From the NCBI GenBank assembly GCA_029940475.1, contig JAPYUT010000036.1, forward strand, positions 1 to 38,830: 38,830 nucleotides of DNA, read 5' to 3'. A program made the translations under genes and the position numbers. This document shows positions 8,354-16,774 of the stretch, one piece after another; position 1 is the first letter of the stretch, and each line of letters begins with the position of its first letter. The stretch is from Verrucomicrobiales bacterium (GTDB taxonomy: Bacteria > Verrucomicrobiota > Verrucomicrobiia > Verrucomicrobiales > DEV007). The notes beneath the pieces are model-generated. The model saw only the letters and a list, made by a program, of their open reading frames with translations, ran no database searches and was not told where the DNA came from.

Positions 8354-9583
8354 TTATCGGCCGGGAGCCTTGAGATGTTTGTTGGCAAAGGCGAGATACT
8401 GCCCCCAGTCGTAAGGAGTCACATCGTGACCACCGCTGCGGATGTGATAAGCGATGCGTCCGTGGACGGGGGTATCAACCGCGGGCATCTTGTCGGTCGG
8501 CAGCCCTGCGGTGCCAAGGAGCCGGTAGACCGGGTCGGCACCTTTTGCTGCAAGGAACTCACCGCGTGGGTCGGCCCAACGATCCCCTTCGGCACTCGCC
8601 ACGTAGAGAGGCCGGGGGGCGACAAGGGCGAGAAGCATATGCTGATCGAAGGGGAGTTTGTCCTCCTTATTGTTGTAGTTCTTGAAGTTGTCACAGAACC
8701 AGTGGGGAAACGAACTGTTGATTCGCTGCACTGTCTCGCCGAACCGGCGCTTGGAGAGCGCGGCTCCGCCGCAGCCTGAGTTGTTTGATATAACAAGAGC
8801 AAAACGGGTATCGCTGGCACCGGCCCAGAGAGATGTTTTCCCCAACCGTGAGTGACCCATGACAGCTACCCGGGTCGCATCGATAGCGGGATTGCCCTCA
8901 AGGTAATCAAGGGCCCGGCTGAGGCCCCACGCCCAGGCTGCGATTGTGCCCCATTCACCCGGCGTCGGCTTACCATAGTTTGCGTGTACACCGTTCTTGA
9001 AGTTGTCGTGAAAATCAGGGTCAACATCACCACAGTAAGCAGTCACCAGGGCGTAGCCGTTCTTGATAATTGCGGAGATGTCCCAGCGTTTTTCAGATTG
9101 GCCGCGTTGAGCTTCGGATGCCTTGTTGTTTTTTACCTTGGGCACCCAGCCCCCGGTAATAGCGATTGCAGGATCAGGATGGACAGTATGGTTTCCCCTG
9201 AAATTGTATGCGATAAAAGCGGGGACGGCGTCATCAGCGGCAACCGGCCGGACAATCATGAGATGAATCTTACACCCGGCAACATGCAGGGTGGGTTGCG
9301 AGAGGATCGCCTTGCCCCCAAGAAAGGGACTGTCAGCAGCCTGATGCGTTACTCTAAGCTTCTTTTTCTCAAATGCCGGGGCTTTACCGAACATCTGATC
9401 TTCAAGCATCGTGAAAATCTCAGTGCGACGGGCAGGCCAGGATTTGGCGTCGGTGATATCCTTCAGCGGATCGGGAAGATCCAGCTCAGGAACCTTGGCC
9501 TCATCGTAGTTAAATCCTTTTGGCGCGGCGTTGGAAGCGGTGGCCATGGCAATCAGCATGCATGCAGATACGCATGTTTTCAT
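8354..9583 (-). CDS. Secreted CE15 glucuronoyl esterase-like alpha/beta hydrolase
   Basis: A 409-residue protein from the ATG at 9583, chosen because it gives a clean signal peptide (MKTCVSACMLIAMATASNA); the frame stays open further upstream. The nucleophile elbow G-H-S245-R-L-G-K is the hallmark of carbohydrate esterase family 15, which hydrolyses ester links between lignin alcohols and glucuronoxylan. Further family blocks are NNSGCGGAA, FPHWFCDNF, the segment LALVAPRPLYVASAEGDRWADP and the catalytic-His region SGGH386D. The fungal-type position for the acid about 23 residues after Ser is Asn here. The acid is therefore probably supplied by the AEGDRWADP segment, as in other bacterial members. 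It is likely periplasmic or secreted. Gene order suggests co-transcription with the PDZ gene 40 bases upstream. Confidence 0.82.
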   Translation of the reverse strand: MKTCVSACMLIAMATASNAAPKGFNYDEAKVPELDLPDPLKDITDAKSWPARRTEIFTMLEDQMFGKAPAFEKKKLRVTHQAADSPFLGGKAILSQPTLHVAGCKIHLMIVRPVAADDAVPAFIAYNFRGNHTVHPDPAIAITGGWVPKVKNNKASEAQRGQSEKRWDISAIIKNGYALVTAYCGDVDPDFHDNFKNGVHANYGKPTPGEWGTIAAWAWGLSRALDYLEGNPAIDATRVAVMGHSRLGKTSLWAGASDTRFALVISNNSGCGGAALSKRRFGETVQRINSSFPHWFCDNFKNYNNKEDKLPFDQHMLLALVAPRPLYVASAEGDRWADPRGEFLAAKGADPVYRLLGTAGLPTDKMPAVDTPVHGRIAYHIRSGGHDVTPYDWGQYLAFANKHLKAPGR

Positions 9584-9623
9584 TTGAATAAAAAAACGGC
9601 GAGGCGCCCATGTAACCGGCAAA

Positions 9624-10439
9624 TTATTTACGCTCATTGGGACCTGGTTTCGGGATCTGGGGAATACTGGGACCGGGCAAGGGGAGATTGTTCCTTGAGG
9701 GGAGTTCAAGATTTTGCCCGGCCTCCGGTTCCGGTTTAATGATCCCGCGTGCTATTTTTTGTTTATTCATCCATTCACTGAAGGCCTGGGCTCTTCGATC
9801 GCCGTCAATGCCCTCGGGCCGGGCACCCAGCACCAGTTCAATCTCAATGTCCTGCAAGCCGCGTTTCAGTGAGAGTTTGACGGCATCGCCGGAGGTTTTT
9901 GAACGGATATATTTAGAGAGCTCGAAATAGGCGGGAAACTTGTTATCAAAGGCCTTGCCATCGAGGCGCATGATTTTATCACCAGGGCGCAATCCTGCTT
10001 TTGAAGCAGCGGTATCGGGAACCACGCTGAGAATCTGCACTGCCCGCTCCGGTTGGGCATTGCCGCCATTATTAAGCAACCGGACGGGGGCATCCATCAT
10101 GCGTATACCGATGAAACCCTCTTTCCTGAGTGTGGTGCCAACAATGCCGAACATGGCTGACCTGAGCCGATAACGCACTTCCGGGTCCTCGGCCTGAAAA
10201 TACCTGTTGAGTGACTGCTCCAGGATGAAATCGCGATTGCTTGAGGCGGCCTTCTGGAGTTTCTGCTGGGCATCCTGGCGGATACTGAAACTGTCGCTGC
10301 CGAGTTGAGCAAACAGGGTGCTGAATTTTTGCTGCCCGCCGGAGGGAGTTTCTTTCTCCGGATCTGCATTGAGTTGCGGGGAAAAAAACACCAAGCCGGA
10401 TACAAGGCCGCAAAGGGCGATATGTTGACAGGGATGCAT
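9624..10439 (-). CDS. Secreted PDZ-domain protein
   Basis: A 271-residue protein read from the ATG at 10439; an in-frame TTG at 10481 adds 14 residues before the signal peptide and is less likely. Residues 1-25 form a signal peptide (CGLVSGLVFFSPQLNA). Residues 40-100 are helical and HEAT-like, with a repeated pattern of charged and Leu residues. Residues 108-205 form a PDZ domain, including the GIRMMD carboxylate-binding region and the SKAGLRPGDKIMRLDGK core. The tail (about 240-271) is Pro- and Asn-rich. There is no protease domain, so it is more likely an adaptor or scaffold in the periplasm than a DegP-type protease. It sits between the TAT-exported oxidoreductase and the CE15 esterase in one direction. 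Confidence 0.75.
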   Translation of the reverse strand: MHPCQHIALCGLVSGLVFFSPQLNADPEKETPSGGQQKFSTLFAQLGSDSFSIRQDAQQKLQKAASSNRDFILEQSLNRYFQAEDPEVRYRLRSAMFGIVGTTLRKEGFIGIRMMDAPVRLLNNGGNAQPERAVQILSVVPDTAASKAGLRPGDKIMRLDGKAFDNKFPAYFELSKYIRSKTSGDAVKLSLKRGLQDIEIELVLGARPEGIDGDRRAQAFSEWMNKQKIARGIIKPEPEAGQNLELPSRNNLPLPGPSIPQIPKPGPNERK

Positions 10440-10506
10440 CAAGGAATCAGCGAATTTATCACCGGAGCCTGTTGGGATCAACAGACATGGTCAAATGATC
10501 TGCGGT

Positions 10507-10536
10507 AAGGCACGCCCTGTATGCAGGGCGTGCCTT
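10507..10536. terminator. Strong 13-bp hairpin downstream of oxidoreductase gene
   Basis: Perfect inverted repeat: 13-base arms (10507-10519 and 10524-10536) and a four-base TATG loop. It is GC-rich in the centre with A/T pairs at the base. It lies 40 bases past the stop of the minus-strand oxidoreductase and before the PDZ gene. No T-run follows it on either strand, so it may be a factor-dependent terminator or an mRNA-stabilising hairpin rather than a classical intrinsic terminator. Confidence 0.6.
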
Positions 10537-10575
10537 GACTGGAGGTATTAAAGTTTCCTTCTAAAGGTATGTTTA

Positions 10576-11901
10576 CTAAACCACCTTGGTAACTCCGGGC
10601 ACCGGGCGTTTGTAACGTCCGTTCTTGTCTGGAGCTACCGGGGGAGCGGTATTCCACTTGGGATCACCGTTATCGTAAGGAAAGACATCGACCTTGGTAT
10701 TCAGGCAGTCGTCGAACTTAAGCAACTTGCCGGAGTAGGTGGCCATGCGCCCGAAGACAGCGGTCATGCTGCTCATCGCACCGTTGTCGGCTTCGTTGAA
10801 CTCCTTGTTGTTGCGGATGGCGTCAATGAATTCTGTTTTATGGCGCATTTCCGAGCTGCCCTGGCCCTGTGCCCGGTGAATTTCCTTGCCATCGTTGTCG
10901 TAAATCCTTCCGGAATTGATGATGGCATATCCCTTCGACCCGTGGGCGTGTTCGGAGACACTGGTGAATGTGTTTGGAATGTGGCGGCAGGAACTGTGCA
11001 TGCGCGCTGAGGAGCCGTCCCACTTGGGGCCGTAGACGAACTCGACCTGGTGATGATCAAAGGTCTCACCGCTGTCGGGGCCGTTCCTTACCTCGCAACC
11101 GCCCTTGCCCTGGGCAATTTGCGGATAGGATCCCATTACCCAGTTGCAGACATCAAGGTTGTGGATGTGTTGCTCGCAGATGTGGTCACCGCAAAGCCAG
11201 TTGAAGTAATACCAATTCTGGATCTGGTATTCCATTTCGGTTTGTCCCTCTTTGCGCGGGCGGGTCCATGGAGTGCGCCCGTCCCAGTAGGAACGCATGG
11301 AGACGATGTCCCCGATCGCGCCGTCCTGAAGGCGCTTGACGACGTCGATGTACTTGGCATCGTGGCGGCGCTGGAAGCCGACGCCGACCTTGAGCCCCTT
11401 CTCCTTTGCTTTCTTGTTTGTTTCAAGCAGCATTCTTGCCCCGCGGCCGTCAACGGCACATGGCTTTTGCATGAATACATGCTTCCCCTGGTTAACAGCA
11501 TAGTCGAAGTGCACGGGGCGGAAGCCCGGGGAGGTGACCAGGAAGACGATGTCGACACCTGAATCAATGACTTTCCGGTAGGCGTCGAGTCCGCTGAAGA
11601 TACGCCCTTCGCATTCCACCTTGGCTTTGTTCTTGTCAGCGAGCATGGCCTTGTGCCTGTTCTGTGCGTTACCTTCGAAGGCATCGCCCATCGCCCAGAG
11701 CTTGACGCTTCCACCAACGGAGAGCACCTGGCGCATATCACTGGTGCCCTTGCCGCCGCAGCCCACCAGGCCGACTTTGATTTCTTCACTGCCGCCGGCG
11801 AAGGCCCCGGCTATACGTGGAGCAAAGGCAGCGGCTCCCGCAGCGGCTCCGGAGGCTTTGATGAATTTTCTTCGATTGTGGTTTGTCTGAGGAGTGTCCA
11901 T
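10576..11901 (-). CDS. TAT-exported Gfo/Idh/MocA family oxidoreductase
   Basis: A 441-residue protein. The N-terminus carries a twin-arginine signal (N-R10-R11-K-F-I-K-A-S, then an Ala-rich hydrophobic stretch to about residue 35), so it is predicted to fold in the cytoplasm and be exported. The Rossmann motif GLVGCGGKGT follows at about 44-53. The usual catalytic EKP appears as QKP (MQKPCAV, residues 144-150), a variant common in exported members of this family. The C-terminal half is the alpha/beta substrate domain. Family members oxidise or reduce sugars, inositols or amino sugars with NAD(P), and the substrate cannot be told from sequence. It is probably followed by the hairpin at 10507-10536. 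Confidence 0.85.
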   Translation of the reverse strand: MDTPQTNHNRRKFIKASGAAAGAAAFAPRIAGAFAGGSEEIKVGLVGCGGKGTSDMRQVLSVGGSVKLWAMGDAFEGNAQNRHKAMLADKNKAKVECEGRIFSGLDAYRKVIDSGVDIVFLVTSPGFRPVHFDYAVNQGKHVFMQKPCAVDGRGARMLLETNKKAKEKGLKVGVGFQRRHDAKYIDVVKRLQDGAIGDIVSMRSYWDGRTPWTRPRKEGQTEMEYQIQNWYYFNWLCGDHICEQHIHNLDVCNWVMGSYPQIAQGKGGCEVRNGPDSGETFDHHQVEFVYGPKWDGSSARMHSSCRHIPNTFTSVSEHAHGSKGYAIINSGRIYDNDGKEIHRAQGQGSSEMRHKTEFIDAIRNNKEFNEADNGAMSSMTAVFGRMATYSGKLLKFDDCLNTKVDVFPYDNGDPKWNTAPPVAPDKNGRYKRPVPGVTKVV

Positions 11902-11967
11902 GAGTTTAATAGGTTTCTTGTTTTTTAGAGTATCTGGAAGGAAATTGCGCTAATAATGCCACGAAGT

Positions 11968-11987
11968 GAATATTTTTGGAAATATTC
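11968..11987. terminator. AT-rich hairpin between pyrE and oxidoreductase gene
   Basis: Perfect eight-base inverted repeat GAATATTT/AAATATTC with a four-base loop, starting just past the pyrE stop codon. On the plus strand it is followed by five T residues. On the minus strand, the direction of both neighbours, it is preceded by A residues and lacks a T-run. It could therefore be a weak pyrE terminator or an operator in front of the oxidoreductase gene. Confidence 0.4.
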
Positions 11988-11990
11988 TTT

Positions 11991-12578
11991 TTAATCTGCA
12001 GCAAGCAGTTGATCACGGGTAAAAAGGGATAAAACAGGATATCCCGCTTTTTCGATATTTTCACGCCCTCCCTCTTGACGGTCAACAAGAACGACAACAA
12101 AAGCAACTTTACCGCCTGCCCGCTCAATCACCTCAATTGCCTGCAGGGTTGATCCGCCGGTGGTAATGACATCGTCAATTGCCACTACCCTGTCACCTGC
12201 CTCGAATCCGCCTTCAATTTGTCTGCCCTTGCCGTGGTCCTTCGGTTCCTTGCGGACGACAAAAGGCTTTAAGGGGGGGGTATCGTTGCCCATGTGCGAT
12301 GCCATGGAGGTTGCCAGTGCAATGGGATCAGCACCGAGGGTGAGGCCGCCGATTGCGCAAACCGTGGCATTGTGTCGTTCACACCCGGATTGGATTGATT
12401 GCCTCACTGCAGCCCCGACAAGGCATGCCCCGGCGGGATCAAGCGTGGTGAGCCTGCAATCGATGTAGTAATTGCTTTGTTTTCCGGAAGCGAGAGTGAA
12501 GTCTCCGGTAAAGAAGGATTTCTCGCGGAGGAGTTCAAACAGGCGTGAGTGGGCGTCGGGATCAGGAAACTGGGTCAT
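11991..12578 (-). CDS. pyrE: Orotate phosphoribosyltransferase
   Basis: A 195-residue cytoplasmic enzyme. It transfers phosphoribosyl from PRPP to orotate, giving orotidine 5'-phosphate in de novo pyrimidine synthesis. Evidence is the type I PRTase signature VVAIDDVITTGGSTLQ (131-146), the flexible-loop residues R109-K110-x-x-K113-x-H115-G, and the N-terminal FTLASGKQSNYYID block of PyrE. The ATG at 12578 is preferred over an in-frame TTG at 12605 because homologues start close to the first helix. No neighbouring pyrimidine gene is present. The length is normal for a bacterial OPRTase. Confidence 0.93.
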   Translation of the reverse strand: MTQFPDPDAHSRLFELLREKSFFTGDFTLASGKQSNYYIDCRLTTLDPAGACLVGAAVRQSIQSGCERHNATVCAIGGLTLGADPIALATSMASHMGNDTPPLKPFVVRKEPKDHGKGRQIEGGFEAGDRVVAIDDVITTGGSTLQAIEVIERAGGKVAFVVVLVDRQEGGRENIEKAGYPVLSLFTRDQLLAAD

Positions 12579-12713
12579 GCAGGGGGTATTGGGAGAGGGT
12601 AACAATAATTGAGGTTATTTTGCATCAGAAGTTCGCAGAATGCCACCGTTCTGTGGAGGAAAAGTGTGCTTGCAGGAAGGGCGGTTGATAAAGAGCTTTG
12701 GCCTGCAGGAGAA

Positions 12714-14768
12714 TTAAGGATCCCTGATGGGCATGCGCCTCTCCAGGAGATTGAGCTTTTTAAGGAATCTGGACTCAAGCTCAGCATCATTTCCTGAACG
12801 TGCGAGCAGGACGGCGCCCTGGATTGCATCTATAGCTTCCTCGAAATTGCCGGTTTCGGCATTGGCGGCAGCCAGGGTGCCCAGGAAATGAGGAATTTTC
12901 CGCTTGGTGGCATTACAAATGCGCGTGGCAAGCGTGAGTGCCTCCTTGCCATTGCGCAATGCGGGGTCCCTATGTGTTGAGAGCAGCCATGCGAGGTTGT
13001 TTGCCGGTAATACCCAGCTGGGCTTCAGTATAATGGAAGCCCTGTAGTGCTGGATTGCTTCAGCGCTCTGCCCGGCATCATTGAGAAGGTTTGCGAGTTC
13101 AAAGTTTGCTGCCGCGGAACTGCGCATTTCCAGTGTTTTCTTGTACATCATTATTGCCTCGGGTTGTTTACCGAGGTCGCGGAGGAGCCGGGATGCGTTC
13201 AGGTGGCGATCAGGGGTAGGATTATTTTCAATCAAAATCGCGGTTTCAGCGAGTGCCTCGGCTTTCCGGTTGAGCTTGATTAGATTTCCAATCAACTCGT
13301 GGCGGGCGTCATGGTTTCCCGGCGAGAGAGCCAGGGACTGACGATAATGGGCTATGGCTTTTTCGGGGTTATTGTCATCAGAGGCGATTGCGCCGAGGAA
13401 GATGTGACATTGGCTAAGCTCCGGAATGCGCGATTGCTCGGCTTTCGGATCAGGATCGGGGAGTTGCAGTAATGGCACGATTCTCTCGAGATAATCCGCG
13501 GCGACCCCCCTCATGCCGTATTCAACGAGTTTTTTCGCGACACCTCTTGGCGCCCCTCCCGTCGGCGGAGTGAGCCATTTTCCCCTGAAAGGGGTTGCCC
13601 CGGCGAGGATATCCTCTGGGCTCGCCCCCAGCAGTTCCAAATCGGCTGTAATTCGACTGACGGAGACCGGTCCCTTATAGATGACAGCGAGGTTTCCTTC
13701 CGCGTCGATCAGCAAACTGCTGGGCAGGGGCAGGTCGGACTGTTTTCCGATGAAGCTTTTCTGCAGGACGTTGAGTGTCTCAAGGGCAAGCCCTTGTATG
13801 CGTCCCACCGGGAACGGATACTTGATTGCATCTGCTGCGGCCAGAATACGGGCATGATCCTTGCTGCCGTCATCATCAGGCTCATCAGCGCACAGTGAGA
13901 GCACCGGGATTGCCGCGGCAGCGAATTTTTCTTCATCGTGACCCCATTCGATCATTTCCGCCTTGCAGTTTGGGCACCATGTTGTCCAGAGGTTAATTAA
14001 TAACGGTCGTCCCCGGTGGGCATCAAGGTTAGCCGGTATACCCTGCGAGTTAACATAAGTGATCTCCGGCATTGGTGCCGGGTTGAGTAATACCACCCGC
14101 GCTGTTTGCGTAACTTCGTTTTGGGGAGCCCTGGTATCAGTGAGAGAAGTTTGCGACGTGGGTGGAATGAACAGGGAAGGCTCAGAGCTTCCCTGCTTGA
14201 TCAGGTAGAAATTGTTGGCACGGAGATCTTTAAAGCTCTCGGGTTCCTCTCCCGGCCAGTTCACCCGTAAATCTTCAATACTCTCATTTTTCCCTATTCC
14301 GAAGTGCAGCCACTTACTGGACTGGGACAGGAAACCACTACCACCGTAGAGGGTCTTGATTATTGGCGGCTGCTCCTTGCCGAGACGGATTTCCACCCTG
14401 GCGCCAATTGCATCACGGTTTGATCTGGTGCCCTTGAGGCGTATCGCAAGGAAGTTGTTCTCTGATTTCAGGCGGTTATGAAGAAAATGGATTCTCGGCC
14501 CGGTGCGGTTGCTGGTCCAGAAATCGAGTTTTCCGTCCCAGTCCCAGTCGCAGTGTGCCAGGCCACGGCCATCGTCGATAAGGTCAAGGCCGGTGACCGA
14601 GGAAATATTGGCATATTTCTGGGTTCCCAGGTTAAGAAAGGCGCAGTTACGTTCTTTACCGGAGAAAGAGTGTCCTGCACGGATCAACTTATTGAGGGCC
14701 GCCCACCCGGCGTCGTATTGCAGAATTTCCTCAGTGGATGAATCCTTTGTCGGTGAAAGCGACACCAC
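12714..14768 (-). CDS. C-terminal part of CRTAC1-like protein: ASPIC/UnbV, thioredoxin-like and TPR domains
   Basis: This 684-codon frame continues, in the same reading frame, the gene at 14787-16679 after one UGA. Recognisable family sequence (SFFWRHVV) begins directly after that stop, before the possible GTG start at 14768, so independent translation would lose part of the conserved block. Domains in order: a last calcium-binding-like repeat (DWDWDGKLDF, about residue 75); an ASPIC/UnbV domain (about 100-195); a TlpA/thioredoxin-like domain with W-C-P-N-C (about 265-400), probably a periplasmic disulfide reductase or oxidase; and TPR repeats (about 440-670). If the UGA is read through, the complete protein is about 1321 residues, exported and probably lipid-anchored. 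If not, this part would be unexported and the locus a pseudogene. Confidence 0.72.
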   Translation of the reverse strand: MVSLSPTKDSSTEEILQYDAGWAALNKLIRAGHSFSGKERNCAFLNLGTQKYANISSVTGLDLIDDGRGLAHCDWDWDGKLDFWTSNRTGPRIHFLHNRLKSENNFLAIRLKGTRSNRDAIGARVEIRLGKEQPPIIKTLYGGSGFLSQSSKWLHFGIGKNESIEDLRVNWPGEEPESFKDLRANNFYLIKQGSSEPSLFIPPTSQTSLTDTRAPQNEVTQTARVVLLNPAPMPEITYVNSQGIPANLDAHRGRPLLINLWTTWCPNCKAEMIEWGHDEEKFAAAAIPVLSLCADEPDDDGSKDHARILAAADAIKYPFPVGRIQGLALETLNVLQKSFIGKQSDLPLPSSLLIDAEGNLAVIYKGPVSVSRITADLELLGASPEDILAGATPFRGKWLTPPTGGAPRGVAKKLVEYGMRGVAADYLERIVPLLQLPDPDPKAEQSRIPELSQCHIFLGAIASDDNNPEKAIAHYRQSLALSPGNHDARHELIGNLIKLNRKAEALAETAILIENNPTPDRHLNASRLLRDLGKQPEAIMMYKKTLEMRSSAAANFELANLLNDAGQSAEAIQHYRASIILKPSWVLPANNLAWLLSTHRDPALRNGKEALTLATRICNATKRKIPHFLGTLAAANAETGNFEEAIDAIQGAVLLARSGNDAELESRFLKKLNLLERRMPIRDP

Positions 14769-14789
14769 GTGCCGCCAGAAGAAACTTCA
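14759..14789 (-). other. In-frame UGA with downstream hairpin (possible recoding site)
   Basis: TGA at 14789-14787 is the only stop in a 1322-codon frame. The RNA then has 18 bases to an apical loop GUG (14768-14766). The loop is closed by a 7-bp stem, GCGGCAC/GUGUCGC (14775-14769 with 14765-14759, one G-U pair), extendable by a further G-U pair. The spacing, a loop of three with G first, and the stem length fit the permissive published bacterial SECIS model. That model matches by chance fairly often, so this is suggestive only. Confidence 0.35.
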
Positions 14790-16679
14790 CAAGTCTTCGG
14801 TGTCTCGTGCGGTAAAGAAACCGTTGGCAACATACAGGTCCTGCCATCCATCATTGTTGATATCCGCAAAACCCGAACCCCATGCCCAGCGTCCCATGGT
14901 GACGCCCGCATCGAGACTGACATCCTTGAACGTGCCATCCCCGGTGTTTTCAAAGAGTGTGTTGCCACGGGCGTGGCGTTGCAGGGATTGACGTGAAATG
15001 TCGTCAGTGTCCGGCTTAAACTGTCGCTGGAAGGTGATACGGTTGCCGGCGGCGGAAAACATATTACTGACGTAAAGATCGATTAATCCATCGCGGTTGT
15101 AGTCGCCCCAGCTCACTGACATGCCGGCGGAGATATCCTCTACTCCTGCCTGGGCGGCGACATCGGTGAATTTCCGAATATCACCGGCAATGAGATCGTT
15201 GCGGTAGAGGTTGTTGCGACCAAAGTCATTGGCAACGTATAGGTCCTGATCTCCATCATTGTCGTAATCTTCCCAGCTGGCGGCGAAACTGAAACGCTTG
15301 TTGTTTGTATTCATCCCGACGGCTTCAGTAATATCCGCAAAAAGCCACCGGCTCTTGTTTTCAAGCATGAAATTACGGGCTCCGTTGTTGGCATCGTGAT
15401 AAGGCACAGGATTTGCGAAGATGTCACCCGGGTCAGTTTCCCCGCGCGGGGAGTATCCGCAGACAAAAATATCCAGGTCGCCGTCATTGTCGAAATCCGC
15501 AGTGGCAATTGATTGCGGCCAGGAATGAATTTTCACAGTGGATATCAGTTTAAATTTTCCCAGGCCATCATTCTCGAACAATCCCAGTGAATATTCCATG
15601 CCGATTGCCATGTCCTGGTCACCGTCGTTGTCGAAATCGGCAAACAGGGCACTACGACTTCCATCGAGCCAGTTTAGTCCGGCTGCATTCGTGGCATCGC
15701 GCAGCGTTCCGTCCTGGTTGCGTATATACAGGAGGTTGGGCAAACCTGCGGGTTGACAGATAAAAAGATCGTCAAGGCTGTCACCGTTGACGTCGCCGAT
15801 GGACATGCCGTGATTTCCCTGATGGATATCAAAGGCAACGTCCAGATTCCCATACCAGTGGTCGGCGCCATGAAGCATTTGCTCACGAAAGCTTTTTTCG
15901 TTGCCCATGAGCGAATGAGTTGCGTTAACGAAGGCCGGCAAACCGCTTTGGTAAATAACTTCTTCAAAATCACTGACTGTAATTGAGTCGAGCAGAGGGT
16001 TTGGATTTTTTCCTTCACGAACCCACGAGCATTCCCAGGTGCAGGTTTGCTGAAGTTTTTGCTCAGCCTTTGAGCAAATAGTTTCAAAGAGTGACCGTGT
16101 GGTTGCCTTTGTGGCAGAAACCTCGACCCGGATAATTTTGAATTTAATCTTGATTTGCCCATCAGCTACCATGCCGATGTCCTTTGCAAATTGAGTGAGA
16201 CTCTGCTGGAATCCGGCCTGTCCCTGATGGATGGATGTTGCTTGGTATTCTGGAGAATTACGAGAGACGGAAATGGCACCGTCCTTAAAAACTTCCACTG
16301 TGTCCGGTCGTAGATCAGGGCCGTGATAGCTGGAACTGACACAGGAGGCAAGGTTGCCTTCAACGGCATCGAATGAACCGCCCGACGCAATTGCATCAGC
16401 AATTTTATGGAGTTGTTCCCCGGCGGTTTTGGTGAAGGCTTCCGAGGTCCACTCTTCATCTGCATGCGGGTTGGTCTTGGAAAAGAGCGCAGCAAGGGGT
16501 GCGTCTGCGCTTCGGTCAGGAAGTCCCGGAAGTATTGACAGTGCCGTGGCGGGGACTGTTGATATTTCATTAATTCCAGAGTCTTCTTTTCCCCCATTGT
16601 TTTTTTCACTGCATCCTGTGTTCACCCACAGGAGGACAATGGTGGTGGTTGCGGCAATCTTTAGTGGACCGATCTTCAT
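14787..16679 (-). CDS. N-terminal part of CRTAC1-like FG-GAP/VCBS repeat lipoprotein, ends at in-frame UGA
   Basis: A 630-residue frame with an N-terminal export signal and Cys23 (VNTGC), probably a lipoprotein although the lipobox is imperfect. Residues 30-240 are a helical domain of unknown role. Residues about 270-625 contain at least six FG-GAP/VCBS-type metal-binding loops of the form (D/E)-x-(D/N)-x-D-G-x-x-D: ADFDNDGDQD, ADFDNDGDLD, EDYDNDGDQD, GDYNRDGLID, ADINNDGWQD and GDVNGDSLDD. They predict a calcium-binding beta-propeller. The frame stops at TGA right after ARDTEDL, and the next codons give SFFWRHVV, a sequence expected in the intact family. This is thus the front part of a longer protein (see 12714-14768). 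It is the first gene upstream of the split and has no close upstream partner. Confidence 0.75.
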   Translation of the reverse strand: MKIGPLKIAATTTIVLLWVNTGCSEKNNGGKEDSGINEISTVPATALSILPGLPDRSADAPLAALFSKTNPHADEEWTSEAFTKTAGEQLHKIADAIASGGSFDAVEGNLASCVSSSYHGPDLRPDTVEVFKDGAISVSRNSPEYQATSIHQGQAGFQQSLTQFAKDIGMVADGQIKIKFKIIRVEVSATKATTRSLFETICSKAEQKLQQTCTWECSWVREGKNPNPLLDSITVSDFEEVIYQSGLPAFVNATHSLMGNEKSFREQMLHGADHWYGNLDVAFDIHQGNHGMSIGDVNGDSLDDLFICQPAGLPNLLYIRNQDGTLRDATNAAGLNWLDGSRSALFADFDNDGDQDMAIGMEYSLGLFENDGLGKFKLISTVKIHSWPQSIATADFDNDGDLDIFVCGYSPRGETDPGDIFANPVPYHDANNGARNFMLENKSRWLFADITEAVGMNTNNKRFSFAASWEDYDNDGDQDLYVANDFGRNNLYRNDLIAGDIRKFTDVAAQAGVEDISAGMSVSWGDYNRDGLIDLYVSNMFSAAGNRITFQRQFKPDTDDISRQSLQRHARGNTLFENTGDGTFKDVSLDAGVTMGRWAWGSGFADINNDGWQDLYVANGFFTARDTEDL

Positions 16680-16774
16680 GGTGTGGAAGGAAAGGGCGGG
16701 GTGTCGTTAATAACAACGGGTTGAAATGTCAGGCGCGGTGCGTGTGATGTGTCCGCATACAACTATGCCGGCAG

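Noticed and set aside
8234..8779. Plus-strand 181-codon frame
   Set aside because: Shadow of the CE15 gene on the minus strand; no recognisable protein features.
8852..9739. Long plus-strand open frame (295 codons)
   Set aside because: It lies antisense to the CE15 and PDZ genes, has no start context or domain, and its composition is explained by the opposite-strand genes.
14787..14789. Frameshift as the cause of the split CRTAC1-like gene
   Set aside because: Both halves are in exactly the same frame (16679 to 12714 is 1322 codons); only a single in-frame stop separates them.
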